This document shows positions 33,491-46,800 of a stretch of 64,000 bases of DNA, in pieces. Positions within the stretch are counted from its first letter, which is position 1. The number at the start of each line of letters is the position of its first letter. Made by a program: the position numbers and the translations under genes. Source of the DNA: Brachypterus glaber (lineage: Eukaryota > Arthropoda > Insecta > Coleoptera > Kateretidae); NCBI GenBank assembly GCA_958510825.1, contig OY294047.1, forward strand, positions 52,993,365 through 53,057,364, given 5' to 3'. The notes beneath the pieces were generated by a model that was not told the DNA's origin, made no database searches, and saw only the letters and a program-made list of their open reading frames with translations.

Positions 33491-34099
33491 AACTGCAAAT
33501 AGCCAACCATAATTATATGGTTTTATATTATTTATAACTAAAACAGTGTTTATTAGTTATTTATGGTACTAGTGGGTAAAGTAAGATATTGCCCATGACA
33601 AAACCACAATCCAGAATTTTTGTAAGAAAACAAGTTGAGCATCTCATCAAAATGAAGCTACTCACGGAAAATTAGTTTGATAGTAATAAAGGCTAAAAAT
33701 GGGTCCAGGGATCCCGGACCAATATTGGTTTTCTTTTAAATCGTATGACTTTTGTTTGTTTTACAACGATTTTTCTCTGAGTGTACCTACAAAGTGTACA
33801 GTTTAAACCATATTACATATGGTTAATATGGTTAACCTTCAATTTTTCGCAATGCTTTTTACATGCTATAAGAGACGGGAAATAAATACCTCAATAATAC
33901 AGGTTGTTGACTATTATATTTTACCTTATCTGTAAATAAATAAATTTTAAAGCGAAAACAGGTTACTAGAACCGAATACATTTTTCTGATATCGTAAGTA
34001 AGGGAGACGGGGCACACTTCTATTTCAGCACATTTAAGTACGATGGCCCATCGTCGATGGGTCAATTCCGGACAGCCCAAATTAGTTCTCAGAACCTTT

Positions 34100-34365
34100 T
34101 TAAAATATTTGATCGGAAATTTTCTCACATTCTAGAATGTGCATTACTTTTTTCAAGAATCTTTTTAGAACGTTTAAAGACATTCAATAGATACCCCTTT
34201 AATTATGTGAAAACCTTCTTAGAAGATTCTTAAAAAAAAAAGATGGAACATTCTAAGATAGTGCCTTATTTTACTAAGAATGCTCTTAGAAGATTCTAAA
34301 AATATTCCCATTAGAATATTTTAGGAATATGTGTTGGGGAATATTCTTAGCGAAACACTCTAATC
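34100..34365. repeat. Cluster of TTCTAAGAA-type palindromes
   Basis: AAGAATCTT, TTCTTAGAAGATTCTTA, AACATTCTAAG and GCTCTTAGAAGATTC units are spread over 260 bp. Possibly a further member of the palindrome-core class; its ends are not resolved. Confidence 0.5.
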
Positions 34366-34583
34366 GTGCTAAGGATGTTTAGAGTAGAAGCACTTATGCT
34401 ACTACAGCATTGCAGCTTTTAAGAACAACAAAAAAGTATGTTTACGGCATTATGCTTAGAACATTTGAACGAGCCTAAGAGCAAAAATATATAAGATGAA
34501 TGCATACAAATCTGGTTTAAACGTAACTTTCTTATATCTTAAATTCGCTCGAAAGTAAAAACTAAAAGTAAAAAAAATACAAC

Positions 34584-34997
34584 AATGGCGATTTCTCCCG
34601 TTAGATTAGACAGGGACAAAAGTTCTACCCAAAAAGGATAGAAGACATACATACACTCCCACTTCCACCCAACCAAACAAATTCTGTGTTTGTTCTTTGT
34701 TGAACAAATACAATATTTACTTCGCCGGGCGAAAAGTGTAACTATATTATTTTTAATAAAGAAATTACTGGCGCCATCTAAATTTTAGTAGAATTATCTT
34801 ATTCTACAGATTCACATTAGCTATGTTCGTTCGTGCCGCTCAGTGCTACACTTTCCGGCCAACCAAATAAATACTGTATTCGTTGTATGAAAAACAAATA
34901 CAGTATTTATTTGGTTGGCTGGAAAGTGTAGCACAAATGAGATAGAGATAGGGTAGACGTCTTTTGTTTCATTATTCTAGTTGTAAAGAGCTCCATT
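34584..34997 (+). repeat. 'AATGGCGATTTCTCCCG' element copy
   Basis: Full-length copy, 30 bp upstream of another MITE (35029-35350). Confidence 0.9.
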
Positions 34998-35028
34998 CAG
35001 ACTCCCTGATTTTTTCCGCTTTAAAGAT

Positions 35029-35350
35029 TTTTATCCAATACATACTGATAGTGAGACAATTACCAGGTTTATTTTAAATAGATAAACTCAATAATAACCC
35101 CGCGTGGCTTTTACTTTATTGAGTGGATAATTATTTATTTTACCCACTCAACTGTCACTTGTCAAATTATTTTCTTGTAAATGTCATTAAAATTTTTAAT
35201 AAATATATGAATTTCTAAGCTATTTATTGGATTAAACCTTGTATGGTACTCATGGGTAAAAAAAATTAACCTGCTTGGCTGACGCCTCGCAGGTTAATTT
35301 TCTCATGGGCAATATCTTACTTTACCCACTAGTACCATAAATAACTATTT
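35029..35350 (-). repeat. 'ATAGTTATTTATGG' MITE, near-full copy
   Basis: Contains the TTAACCTGC stem but lacks about 15 bp (CGATATTGCCCTCTCG) next to it. Confidence 0.88.
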
Positions 35351-35959
35351 CTCTGCGTTCGTCAAGCCTATTAGTTGTAGACTACAACTGCGGCTACAAG
35401 CTATCTTTATGTCCCCTAACAGTAGTAACTAATATATTGGTAATATTGATGATTTATAAGAAATGATTTTATTGTTAACCCAATATTGATTCATTGAGCA
35501 TTGTTTTTCTTAGGTGAGTTTTTTTATATAATTTTAATTTTAATTAGAGAATTTTAACAGGGCCAAAGGAGAAAAAAGTTGCCCAAAACCATATTTTTAT
35601 GTTACTAATAACACCGGCACACAAAAAAATATGTTCAATTACTATTAATCCGACTATTTTTTTCTTACGTATTCTGACGCTGAAAAAAAATTTGACAATG
35701 AAAACGCTCACCGACACCAAAAGACCTCGCTCCCTTCCTATGGAAAAATGGTTTGGATCAGATTTGGTTGAATTTTGGATTTGTTCTCTTTATTAATATG
35801 TTAATGTGTATTCTGATCCAAAAATGTCCACTCCAAAAAAATCTCGAGAGTCGGGCTGCACCAATCTTTAAAATCATCATCAATAGTTTGTTTGGGTCTT
35901 TAAGAGACAGGCGCAGCCTATGGCTCATTTATCTAAAAAAATATTTAATCTGAATTGAA

Positions 35960-36795
35960 AGTTGGGGCAGTGAGTCTATGCTCACTGATGCGAGTTGCAT
36001 CTGTCATAATTTGGGGGGAGTGAGTCTCTGCTCACTGATGCGAGTTGCATCTGTCATAATTTGGCGCTGTGGAGTGGGTGGGAGGGGGATGGGGAGGGAT
36101 GTGATAGGGAGAGGAGGGATGTGCGGGAGGAGTGAGACTATCTCACTGATGCTGGGAATGCATCTGTCCTGTATTAGTGGGTACCATTACTGGTTGAGGA
36201 CGTTTTTGATCTTTTTGTGAGTGTTGTGTATTTCATGATCGTAATCTAGAAAGTTTGAAATGAGGGGGTTTGGGTGATCTAAATTGTCTTGTATAAAAGA
36301 CGTGCTGTAGCGGATGATTTCCGTTTTTAGGAGGGGCATTTCGAGATCTCTGTGTATCTGGTTGTTCCTCATGAACCAGGGGGCATCGAGGCATATTCTG
36401 AGTGCCTTGTTTTGGAAGGCCTGAAGTTTTGCTGAGAGCGCTTTGTTAAGGGTGATTTTATTCCAGGCTGGGGCTCCGTAAAGAAGTACCGGCTTTAGGG
36501 TTTGGTTGTAGAGAAGAAGTTTGTTTTTAATGGATAGGGGACTCTTTCTGCCTATTAAGGGGTAGAGTTTGGAGAGGCGGCAATTTGCTATTTGGAGGGT
36601 GTTTTTGACGTGCTGATCCCACGTCAAGTTTTTGGAGATTGTAATGCCGAGGTATTTGGCATGGTTTTCCCAGTTAATGGGTTGGCCATTTATCTGAATG
36701 GGTTGGGGTGGGCCAATCTTTAAAATTCGGATTTGGCTAAAATTTGGATTCTCGACTTTCTGATCAAAGGTATCTTTGGACACACCTCCCAAAAT
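35960..36795 (-). mobile_element. 5'-truncated Jockey-clade LINE with repeated 3' UTR
   Basis: The minus frame 36792-36187 encodes about 200 residues of a reverse transcriptase C-terminus: WENHAKYLGITISKNLTW (thumb), LYPLIGRKSPLSIKNKLLLY, LLYGAPAWN, LQAFQNKALRICLDAPWF and RNNQIHRDLEMP, the classic Jockey/mobile-element Jockey order. The 3' UTR contains 1.5-2.5 copies of a 54-bp unit (CACTGATGCGAGTTGCATC at about 35980, 36034 and degenerate at 36140) and a C-rich (sense) tract that is G4-forming on the plus strand. The frame is open, so the insertion is fairly young. Confidence 0.85.
36076..36098 (+). other. Potential G-quadruplex in the LINE 3' UTR (antisense)
   Basis: Four or more runs of at least three G separated by 1-2 bases in a 23-bp stretch. 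Confidence 0.7.
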
Positions 36796-36812
36796 TTAAT
36801 AGCCAATCCAAA

Positions 36813-37053
36813 CCCAGAGAGCACATAATAACTAGTAGATATCCAGGAGATATACTTTCTGGATATTCACTGAATATTATTCAGTATAACTAGTGGATAT
36901 CCTGGATTGACAGTAAATATCCCATGGATATCCAAATGTATTGGGATATTATAATATCCACTGGATATCCATTAGAGATCCATCATGGACTGGACGTTCA
37001 GTGGATATAGGGCTGTTTAATGGATATCTAATGGTTATTATGTGATGTCTGGG
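36813..37053. mobile_element. CCCAGAGAGCACATAATAAC...CTGGG element with GGATATCC core
   Basis: Inverted ends (CCCAGAGAGCACATAATAAC / GTTATTATGTGATGTCTGGG equivalent). At least eight GGATATCC/GATATCC-type palindromes fill the interior. It lies directly beyond the 5' end of the LINE. Confidence 0.8.
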
Positions 37054-37733
37054 TAAAACGGTATAAAACCCTAAATGAGCCTAAAATGTAATTTTTTTAC
37101 GTCAGTATCTCTTCTTTTCTTCCTATTTTTTTTGGCCTTTTCTCAGTGAGATAATTAGCCAGATCCCTCTTAGTTACTCAATTCACCAAGAGTGGTTCTT
37201 GTCTGGCTTTTTCACCATGCCCACTCCTGTTTTGATTATAGAAATTTTCCAGTCTTCTGTAAGACCTTTTCTTTTTCTTTTCCTTCTTCCCTTTTCGTGT
37301 TTGCTGTTGGTTGTGTTAGCTGTTGACAAGGCAGTTTTTTCTAATTTGTAATTATATTTGCGCATGCGCTTATATATAAAAAAAATTCTGTACGTATAAA
37401 AACTTCTTCACGTGTTAGTTGCTTCCAAATCAAAATTTATCAGCATTATAAATGATTAAAAAGCATAAAATTCCCTTCTTACTCCAATATAATCACATGT
37501 TCGTCATTTTACTGCATATCATCCATACAATCACTATAAAATATATAAAATCGAATCCGGGGCATATCTAAGATAGCAAATAAATAAATAAATAACTAAT
37601 ACTAAAACACTTGATGCTAAAAATTAAACGCGATTAACGGATTACATAATTCTTGCCAAAAGTACATGTTCCTCGTTTCACGGGTGAAAAGCAACTGCCG
37701 CGTCAGTATCTAATATTGTTTTTTGTTTCAGTA

Positions 37734-37898
37734 ATGGATCACGCACACATGGACCATTCGGCCCATATGGGACACGATACGGGAGCAATGGAAAGTATGG
37801 ACCACGCTTCCATGGACCACACGATGTCGGGTGATGGGCATGGTCATGCCGCAGGTGCAGGGCTCGGCATGATGCCTGACATGACCATGGCTATGTTT
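37734..37898 (+). CDS. Ctr1A: Ctr1A coding exon 1: Met/His-rich ectodomain
   Basis: Encodes residues 1-55. It follows acceptor TTTGTTTCAG (ends 37731) with two untranslated bases before the ATG. Donor TTT|GTAAGTAA. It holds four Met-Asp-His type units and the HGHGH-like cluster that capture copper before transport. Confidence 0.93.
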
Positions 37899-40800
37899 GT
37901 AAGTAAACTTTAAGTGGATACCCGGATTGACCACTTTTTGTCGAATATTGCACAACTTTTATTTAAACGTAACCCTGGGTCACCCTGACATTTCATGTAT
38001 ACCTACAAATGCAACTCTGGGGTCCAACAAAACAACTTAAAATATTGAGTAAAGTTTTCTCAAAAAAAAAAACACTAAAAATAAAAAAAAATAGGGTAGC
38101 TATCTAGGGAACGTTCAAGTATTACGTAACGCAAATTTTGATCATTTTGGACTTTTAATCAAGATCAAGATAAAAAGAAATAAAAATGTAAATATTTAAA
38201 ACCTCGCATCAACGCTAGAGTCGACGCGGCGCCTCTGCGAGGACTGGAAATTCGACGAGTACTGTTGATGATTCATAACTGAGTTTACGCCGACTACTGT
38301 TTATATATAACAGTTCTGTATGTTCGTAAATAAATGGGGTATTTTCTAGGATTACTTGTGACTTTGCCCTAGAAAATAAATATAATAGAAAGATAAAATT
38401 TTAAGGTTTTAGACTTTTTTCATCGGCAGACCTGAGTTCTTATCATGGGCGGATTTAGGGGGGGCAATGGGGGCCATGCCCCCCCTCCCCAGCGAGATAT
38501 ATTAGCATAGAAATACCTTCAAAATTATATTTTTGGCGAAAGCGCAACTTTTTTCCTTATGGATGCCCCCCCTTACCTATGCGGCCCTCGATCTTTGGGA
38601 CCTTCTTCAGCTATTTGCTAAAAAATAATAAGGCATATTTTTTTGCTAAAGCGGAAAAACATGACCGAAAGAAAATCAATAGAATAATTTAGGAAAATTA
38701 AAATGTTAAATAATTTTCTTTTAAAATTCTGTTGTTTAGACTTTTTTTGTAAAAAATATTGTTTTATTTTCCAGTTTAAATTTTCAACACACGAAACCGT
38801 CCTTTTTGAAAAATGGAAGTTCGACACCACAGGTGGTCTGATTGGTTCAATGATTGGAATTTTCTTTATGGCTGCCATATATGAAGGACTTAAATATTAC
38901 AGGTAATCAAATATAGTTTTCCTACGACCACCTTTGAAAACGACAATTTTCACACGATTTAGAGAGGGGCGTAGCTCCCTTACGATTCGTTTTTAGACAT
39001 ATTTTTAACGATTTTTTTTTTTTCATATTTTGATATCTAGAATACATCCTTTAAATATTTCCCAGTATGTACACTGCCAGACTTTATATTCAGGACACCT
39101 AAAAAATTGCCATTTTTTAAATTCAAATATTTCGAAAAATACTTAATGGATTTTACTGATTCTGGTTTTGTTTTAAAGCTTAAACATTATCTACTTTTGT
39201 TTTTATTTAATATTATTTTCATGTACTTATTTTAACCAGGGGTGTGCGAAATGGGGGGGCCAAACTTTTTTCTGTATAACTTTTTTGTAATTTTATTTTT
39301 GGAACATGATTTCTCAGGTCAAAATACATAAAAAAGTTACCCTTGTTGTAATACTGTAGGATTAACAATTTTCGAGAAAAATCCATTTGAAGGAGAAATT
39401 TCACGGTTGAAATGTGAAAAGCCTAAATTTCAATCATGCAGGGTTATTCTATATCAAAAACTAAGAAAAAATGTTTCTATACATGTAGGTCGAAAGGTGC
39501 ATTTTTAGGAGACCATAGTTCCCTTAGGATTGATTTTTGGAAGTACCTGTATATGAGGTTTTTTTATATTTTGATATACATTCACATTTTCAACATTTTA
39601 GTATTTAATTTTTCGTCCTCGAACCGTGAAATTTCACCTTCAAATTCATTTTTCTCGGAAACGGTTAATCCTACAGTATTACAACAAGAGTACTTTTTTA
39701 TGTATTTTCGCCCGAGGAATTATATTCCAAAAATAAAATAACAAAAAAGTTACACAGAAAAAAGTTTGGGACAAAAAACTGATAAGGCCCTCCCGTTTCG
39801 CAAACCCCTGCTAGTACATAAAATTAACATACCTTAAGATTAGTTTAGGTACAAAAACTCGTTGCTATATCTGAAGGGCTTCCTGAGTTATTAAATAAAA
39901 AGTGGATTTTTTAGCCACTTTCAAAGGGGTCTAGCTCCCTTACGATGCATTTTTAGACTTTTTCATATTTTCCTTTGTAGAATCACCCCTAAAAAAATAA
40001 TGACCCTATTTCTGAATAACCCTCTATTATTAACTCAATAAATAGTTATTTATGGTACTAGTGGGCAAAGTAAGATATTGCCCATGAGAAAATTAACCTG
40101 CGAGGCGTCAGCCAAGCAGGTTAATTTTCGAGAGGGCAATATCGGTTTACCCATGAGTGCCATACAAGGTTTTATCCAATAAATAGCTTAGGAATTTATA
40201 CTTTTATTAAAAATTTTAATGACATTTACAAGAAAATAATTTGACAAGTGACAGTTGAGTGGGTAAAATAAATAATTATCCACTCAATAAAGTAAAAGCC
40301 ACGCGGGGGTTATTATTGAGTTTATCTATTTAAAATAAAGCTGGTAATTGTTTTATTATCTGTATGTATTGGATAAATTAATTTTTTATATTTTTACAGG
40401 GAATACTTGTTCTGGAGAACATACAACGCTCTACAGTACAAATCTGTCAATATTCCCGAAAAAGGACCGACCGAAACTGAGGAAAACAAAGTCGTACAGT
40501 AAGTTGTTTTTATTTTAATAATTTTAACCAAAAAAAATCAATTTAAGTTAAAAATTACAGGTTTAAGGTTAAACATAATTTAAATTTACGAAGTTAACAT
40601 AATAATAACACTAGGCAACAACTCGCAACTTTTTTTTTGCCCCGATCGGAAAGTAAATTTTTCTTACTAATTTGAGGGCGCAGAATCCGAATCTGACCTT
40701 AGAAAAATTCCAGCACCTAAAATTTTTGAGATACAAGTTCAGGTAATAATGACGTTTTTTTTCAAAATCTTTAAAAAAAAAGAGTAGAATTTTGAAAATT

Positions 40801-43800
40801 TTAGTGTATATTAAAAAAAAATACGAGGAATTAAAAAATCTATATGTCAAGAACCTACTGTCAGAGTAAGTACGCGAAAATAAATAAAAAGTTTAAAATG
40901 AAAGTGCAGAGTTTATCTAATTGCTCATTTGTGGCAAAACTATCAAATTTTTTTAAAAATTTTATAGAATTTAATTTGTAGATTATAAAATTCTGTACAA
41001 AAATGTTTATACAAATATTTTTTTATTTTGCTTAGTTTGTTCCTAAAAAGTAAATAAATGAAAAGGATATAAAATTAAAGTACACAGTGTAAACTTTTTT
41101 CCCGAGCCCAAAAAATATATTTTTCTTATCAATTTAAAGGCGCAGAATCCAAATTTAACCTTAAAAAAATGTCTTATTTTTTAAATTTTAGTACATGCAA
41201 TTATGCCAATTTAAAAATATTTAAATATTTATAAAACAAAATATTGTGTATTTTTTTTGTTTTTTTAATGGTTCTACATCATAAAAATGTTACTTTATTA
41301 CATAACAACCATAATACGTAACATTTTTTTTGTTCATTTTTGACCCCCTAGTAATGATTTTTGACAATTTTAGCATGAGTACGTGGCGATAAGCTTGTCC
41401 CCTTATGCACCCTTCTTCTTACCCTCTACCCCTACTTAGTTTTGTCACATTATCCATTTTTTTTAAATATTTTTTTTTTCATAATATTGAGTCGCCGAAT
41501 CCAAATTTGTCCTTGGAATATTTTTGTCTCCCATGATTTTAGAACAAAAGAGGGATAAAATAATGATTTTTTAACATTTTTATCTTATTTTTCTCAGAAA
41601 ACTTTGGTAATAGAAATATTCTGAGGCCAGATTCGGTTTCAGCGACCCAAAATTAGTTACAAAACATAAGAGTCCAATCGGGGCAAGAAACCGTGTTGCC
41701 TAGTGTAATTATAATAAAATTAATTTATTTAAATTCAAATTAAGTAATTAAATAATATTATTTATTAAAATTATTATTATAGGCCAACTACCCAGACAGC
41801 ACACAATATCCCCTGGATATACTCTCAATGTCGCATGTCCCGGGACATTAGTCGTATATCCCAAGGATATCCCAAAACGTATGCCCTGAGGATATACTGG
41901 CCGTATATCGCAAGGATATGCGGTATGTCCTTCGTACATCCCAGGGGCGCTGGGACACACGGACATTTGGGATATACGGGTCACAAATTCCCGTGTAGTA
42001 ACAAAAGTGTATCCTGGGGATATCCATTTTAAAACGTGTGCTGTATGGGTATCCCACAGAAAAAAAGCAAGGGCAACAAGATAAGTTGTGCTGTTGCCTT
42101 TGCCAGATTTCTGGTTGTAGCAACCAGAAAAATAGAGAGAAATAGTTGTTGATTGTCTAAAACGGCAGTTACATTCTTGATAACATTTTCATTTGAGTGA
42201 TTGGTTTTTAAAATTCACTTTTGATTAAAATATTTAATCAGCTGAACAGGAGCAAGCACCTTGTCAAAACATTGGCACTAATTTGAAACGTTATGAAATA
42301 GTTATGTGAATAGGAAACCATTAATACACCTGCGTGTTGCTTAATTTAATAAAGTTTGAAAGTCTGTATCTCCAAAACGTTATATTCTAGCCAAAACTGT
42401 ATCCCTTGGGACTTTACAATCACGCTGAAAAAACTCTGGAAACATTCTAATAACATTTTGTAATCATGCTGTTACCAGAGTATTTCCAGAGTGTATTTGT
42501 GCCCTTTATCCATAACGTTTCCAGAGTAAAATCAGAGCGTTTTCAGAGTGTTTTCGTTTGGACTTTTTTTTTTTTAAAGTCCAAACGAAAACACTCTGAA
42601 AACGCTCTGATTTAAAAAAAAAAGTCCAAACCCACTTTGGATCTACTGTGAATCAAGCCTGGAACCACTCTGATTCAACTCTGACAAAATGGCACAAAAC
42701 CACTCTGGAAACACGTTGGCAGCAGAATGTTTTCACTCTGACTCTGTTTCCAGAGTAAGTTGAAGGTCGCAAGGGATATAATATTCTTTGTAGGGCTTAA
42801 AAAGAGCTTTCATTTGAAATATAACTTTTTGAAATCGGTTTATAAATAAGTGAGATGCCAAAGAAATATTTTACTGCTTTAAACGCTAATATTTCGAAAA
42901 CAATGTATTTTAGAAAAAATTTGTTTGTAACATTTTTTGAGCAATTAAAAAAAATCTTTCGAATAAGTGCTAAATTAATAAAATACAATAATAATTAACC
43001 TAATTATAACCAAAAAACGCTAAAAATAGGAGTTTTACCCCATTCTTACCCCCTTACCCCGAATCCTTTACCCCCAAAATCTAATCAGCTCTTCAAGATC
43101 TAATAAGAAACAATATGCAAAAAACCGCTTGACGATATCTTTTTTAGAAACGGAGTTATCGAGTTTAAACTCAGACAGACGCAAAAACTTTTTCACTGAT
43201 TTCGACTCAGCAGAGGTCTAAAACGTCGAGAAATGTGAAAAAAACATGGTCATAGATTTTGACTTTTCTGCGAAGATTTTAATGCATCGGCACTCTTAGT
43301 AGTACTAAGTGCCGATGTAAAAATGTGTCTGTCTGGACCATATATTTCTTATCCAATAGTTTCATCTGGGATTATTTTTGATAAATATCGGAGTGGGATA
43401 TCCCACTCTTACCCCAGGGTGTTAAAAATCTCTCCTGTCCAAGGTACTCTTGAATGATCAATAGGTTGAACTAACGTGGCAAAAAAATCTGACCATGGAA
43501 CATGGTAGTAGAAGGTTCACTTGTTATAGAATCACCGACAGCCAAATCCCAAAAACTTGTTTTTGGAAAATAATGTTAAATAACCATCTGCAGAGTTCAT
43601 GGTCAATACAAACTTAAAGTGTACATTATGTTGCATGATTTTGGTAGTAATTCTCGTGCTGATTCCGAATATGTTTTAAGTTACTCTCTATCTTTTTCCG
43701 TTTTTGAGAGAAAAGCGTATAAAAATCACAAAAATTATTTTTTCGCATGTTTTAATGTAGCCTAGACATTTTGCTATAAGACAATAAAATAACTTTCTTA

Positions 43801-46800
43801 GCCTAAATTATTGTCCGATTCTCGTTCTGTATTATTATAAAGGAACATCTCGTCTAACATTTTTGTGAAAATTTTTAAAATTTTATTATAAACGTGTTTA
43901 AATTAAAAAATTAATTATTTTGTTACATAGTGTTCATAATATATCTTTCACTTTGAAAAGTAATTGTCAGATGTGTACATAGACGTTCCTAAAGTTATTT
44001 TCTATATTTTGCCCAGACAAAAACATTTATTATTATAGATTTCACAGTGTGAAGTATTGAACGATGGTTTTTAAATTAAATTAAAAACTCATCAACAATT
44101 TACCTCAGATCAAAAGTTTTTTACAATATACACGTTTTTTTTATCAAATTCTGAACTACCTTCTTTCATTTTCTGTATAAAAAATAAATAAAAATTAAAG
44201 TAATTAGATTTATATGCTTATGAATTTAAAAACGGCTGCTTGTTTTTTTTTCTAATACATGATAATTAAAGCTTAAGCATATAGCATATTATGTCTAAAC
44301 AAAATAAAATAAATAAATAAATAAATTTTTTAGTTATCCTAAAATGGACTTTTTTACATTTTTTAAATGAAATTTTCACGCCGCAGGCAGCACAAACTTT
44401 TTTTTCTATTATTTTCGTGGTCGCTCATTATCTAAGATAAATTTAAAAGTTATCAGTATAGAAGCAATTATTTATTTTATATAACCGTAATATAAATTCT
44501 TTTTGGCAAAATATCATTCTTAAATCAAATATATAATTATTAAGTTCAAAATACTTACATATATGTAAATAATACTGAAGGTAAAAAATAAAAGCCTTCA
44601 TCAAAATTCAACATTTATTGTTATAACATTATTTCTGACAAATAAGTCAATTTATAACAAGCTAGTAATAGGTAGGTTAATAGTATTATTAACATTCTCA
44701 AGTATTCGGTAAAAATTATTAACGCGCCTCTGTGTTGGATAAATCCATCAAATCTGAAACATCTGTAATGACACTGATTAACAAAAAAAAGTATTTTAAT
44801 AATAACGCAATTTCAAGGGTGTTTAAATATGTATTTAGATTTACCAAAAGAAAAAAAATCCAAGATATTCCTTTGGAACTATAAAGAACGAGAATCGGAC
44901 TACAATTTAAGCCAAGAAAGTTATTTTATCGTCTTATAACAAAATGTCTAGGCTACATTAAAACATGCGAAAAAATATTTTTTGTGATTTTTATAAGCTT
45001 TTTTCTCAAAAATGGAAAAAGATAGATAGTAACTTGAAACATATTTGGAATCAGCACGAGAAATACTACCAAAATCAAGCAACATAATGTACACTTTAAG
45101 TTTGTATTGACCATGAACTCTGCAGACGGTTATTTAACATTATTTTCCAAAAACAAGTTTTTGGGATTTGGCTGTCGATGGTTCTATAACAAGTGAACTT
45201 TCTACTACCATGTTCCATGGTCAGATTTTTTTGCCACGTTAGTTCAACCCATTGATCATTCAAGAGTACCGTGTGTCAAACAGAAACTATGGTCTGTTTC
45301 ATCAAGCAAGATAGTAAATTAAAAATCGCACAGTGAATATCTTCAAAACAGATTCGAATATTGGATGTGCGAATATACTGCGTAGTTTATTTTATAAGAC
45401 ATAACTGTATTCTATACACAAACATATACTATTCAAACCTGTTGTAAAAATATTCACTGTGCGATTTTTAATTTACTATCTTGCTTGAAAAAACAGACCA
45501 TAGACATGATTTTATGTTGATTTAACTTGAATTATCTCAATCCAAAAAGGGATCTAGCTAGCTCTAGAGCTCATTGATGATGGCGTCACGTCAATTTTTT
45601 TTCAAAAATCTCAAAAAATTGTACAACAAAATAATTAATAACTATTTTAAATTGTATTTTGAAAACCAATCGCGTATGGAGGCAAATCGCGCCAAATGAG
45701 GATGATTTGCCTCATAATTTACAACGCCCCATTTCTAAATATCATTATTTTTTTCACTCGAATCGCAGCGTGGTAGAGGGAATAATCCATAAACAGCCGT
45801 AAGTCAACATTTAATAAAACATTTTCCATGTAGTGACTACTATATTTTTCTAACTTAGTGGCTTAAACTTTTTTAACATTTTTTTTCTGTTTGTATATAT
45901 TATAATTTCCTTTATTTTTGTAATGTTCGTTCTTTATTATAGTATTAGTGTATTAAAAAAAAACACGATTTTCTGGAAGTATTATGTAGTGCTTAAAGGA
46001 ATGCATGGTGGTCCGGGACAAACTTTTAGTTCAACTTCTTACCAACTTTGATTATTTTTTCATAAAATTTTTGTTTGTGATAAATCTGTCAATTTAAAAC
46101 GAAGTTTTATGTAGTAAAAAATACAAAAATAAGGTTCTGTGCCAAATTTTCTCAAAAAATAAGGACTGTCCCACTTTACAGTGATTACATATTTGTAGGA
46201 GAACTGTCTGAGCGAGTTAACACGTTCACTGTCCAATGACCCATATATGGGTCTTGTCATAGGTTTTCTGTACTGCCCTGCTAAGACAAGTTGTCCTATC
46301 TGCAAATTAGATGTTTTGAGATATGACCAGTTTTATTGTTTTTGTTTGCCCTTTCGAGGTAATTGCTTGCGAGGTAAATTTTTTCGAGGTAAAGATCGGT
46401 CCCCCAAATATGTAATCAATGTAATAATAATGAGTTGTCTACCCCTCGTTTTTATTAAAAAATAATAAGAATAAAAGCTGTTTTGTGGATCACCGTTGCA
46501 TATGTATATATTTTATGTAGTTTCCTCTTTTTTACTCTTTGAAGGATTGTCCATAGATGACGTCAAGTATACAAGATGTCCAGTAAATCAATTACATCAT
46601 TTACTGGACATCCTGTATGGAGGGGAGGGGGTTGATAATGAAAAACATAAAGTAGTACGAGAGTGGGGGGTTCAGATCAAAAGTCCAAAATATTCAAAAT
46701 TATTATGACGCCAATTATGGATAGCCCTAAACTTTTTTTATACAATATTTTTCTGCAATTACACAGGCCCAAAAAAAAACTCATAGGTATTTTTGGGCGC

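Noticed and set aside
37653..37733. Upstream Met for Ctr1A (27 extra residues)
   Set aside because: The stretch runs through the polypyrimidine tract and acceptor at 37721-37731; the family starts at the following Met.
46218..46465. Frame with CPICKL and [13 protein letters not shown]
   Set aside because: Low-complexity repeats and no recognisable domain; the start lies in a palindrome (CCCATATATGGG), so likely transposon debris.
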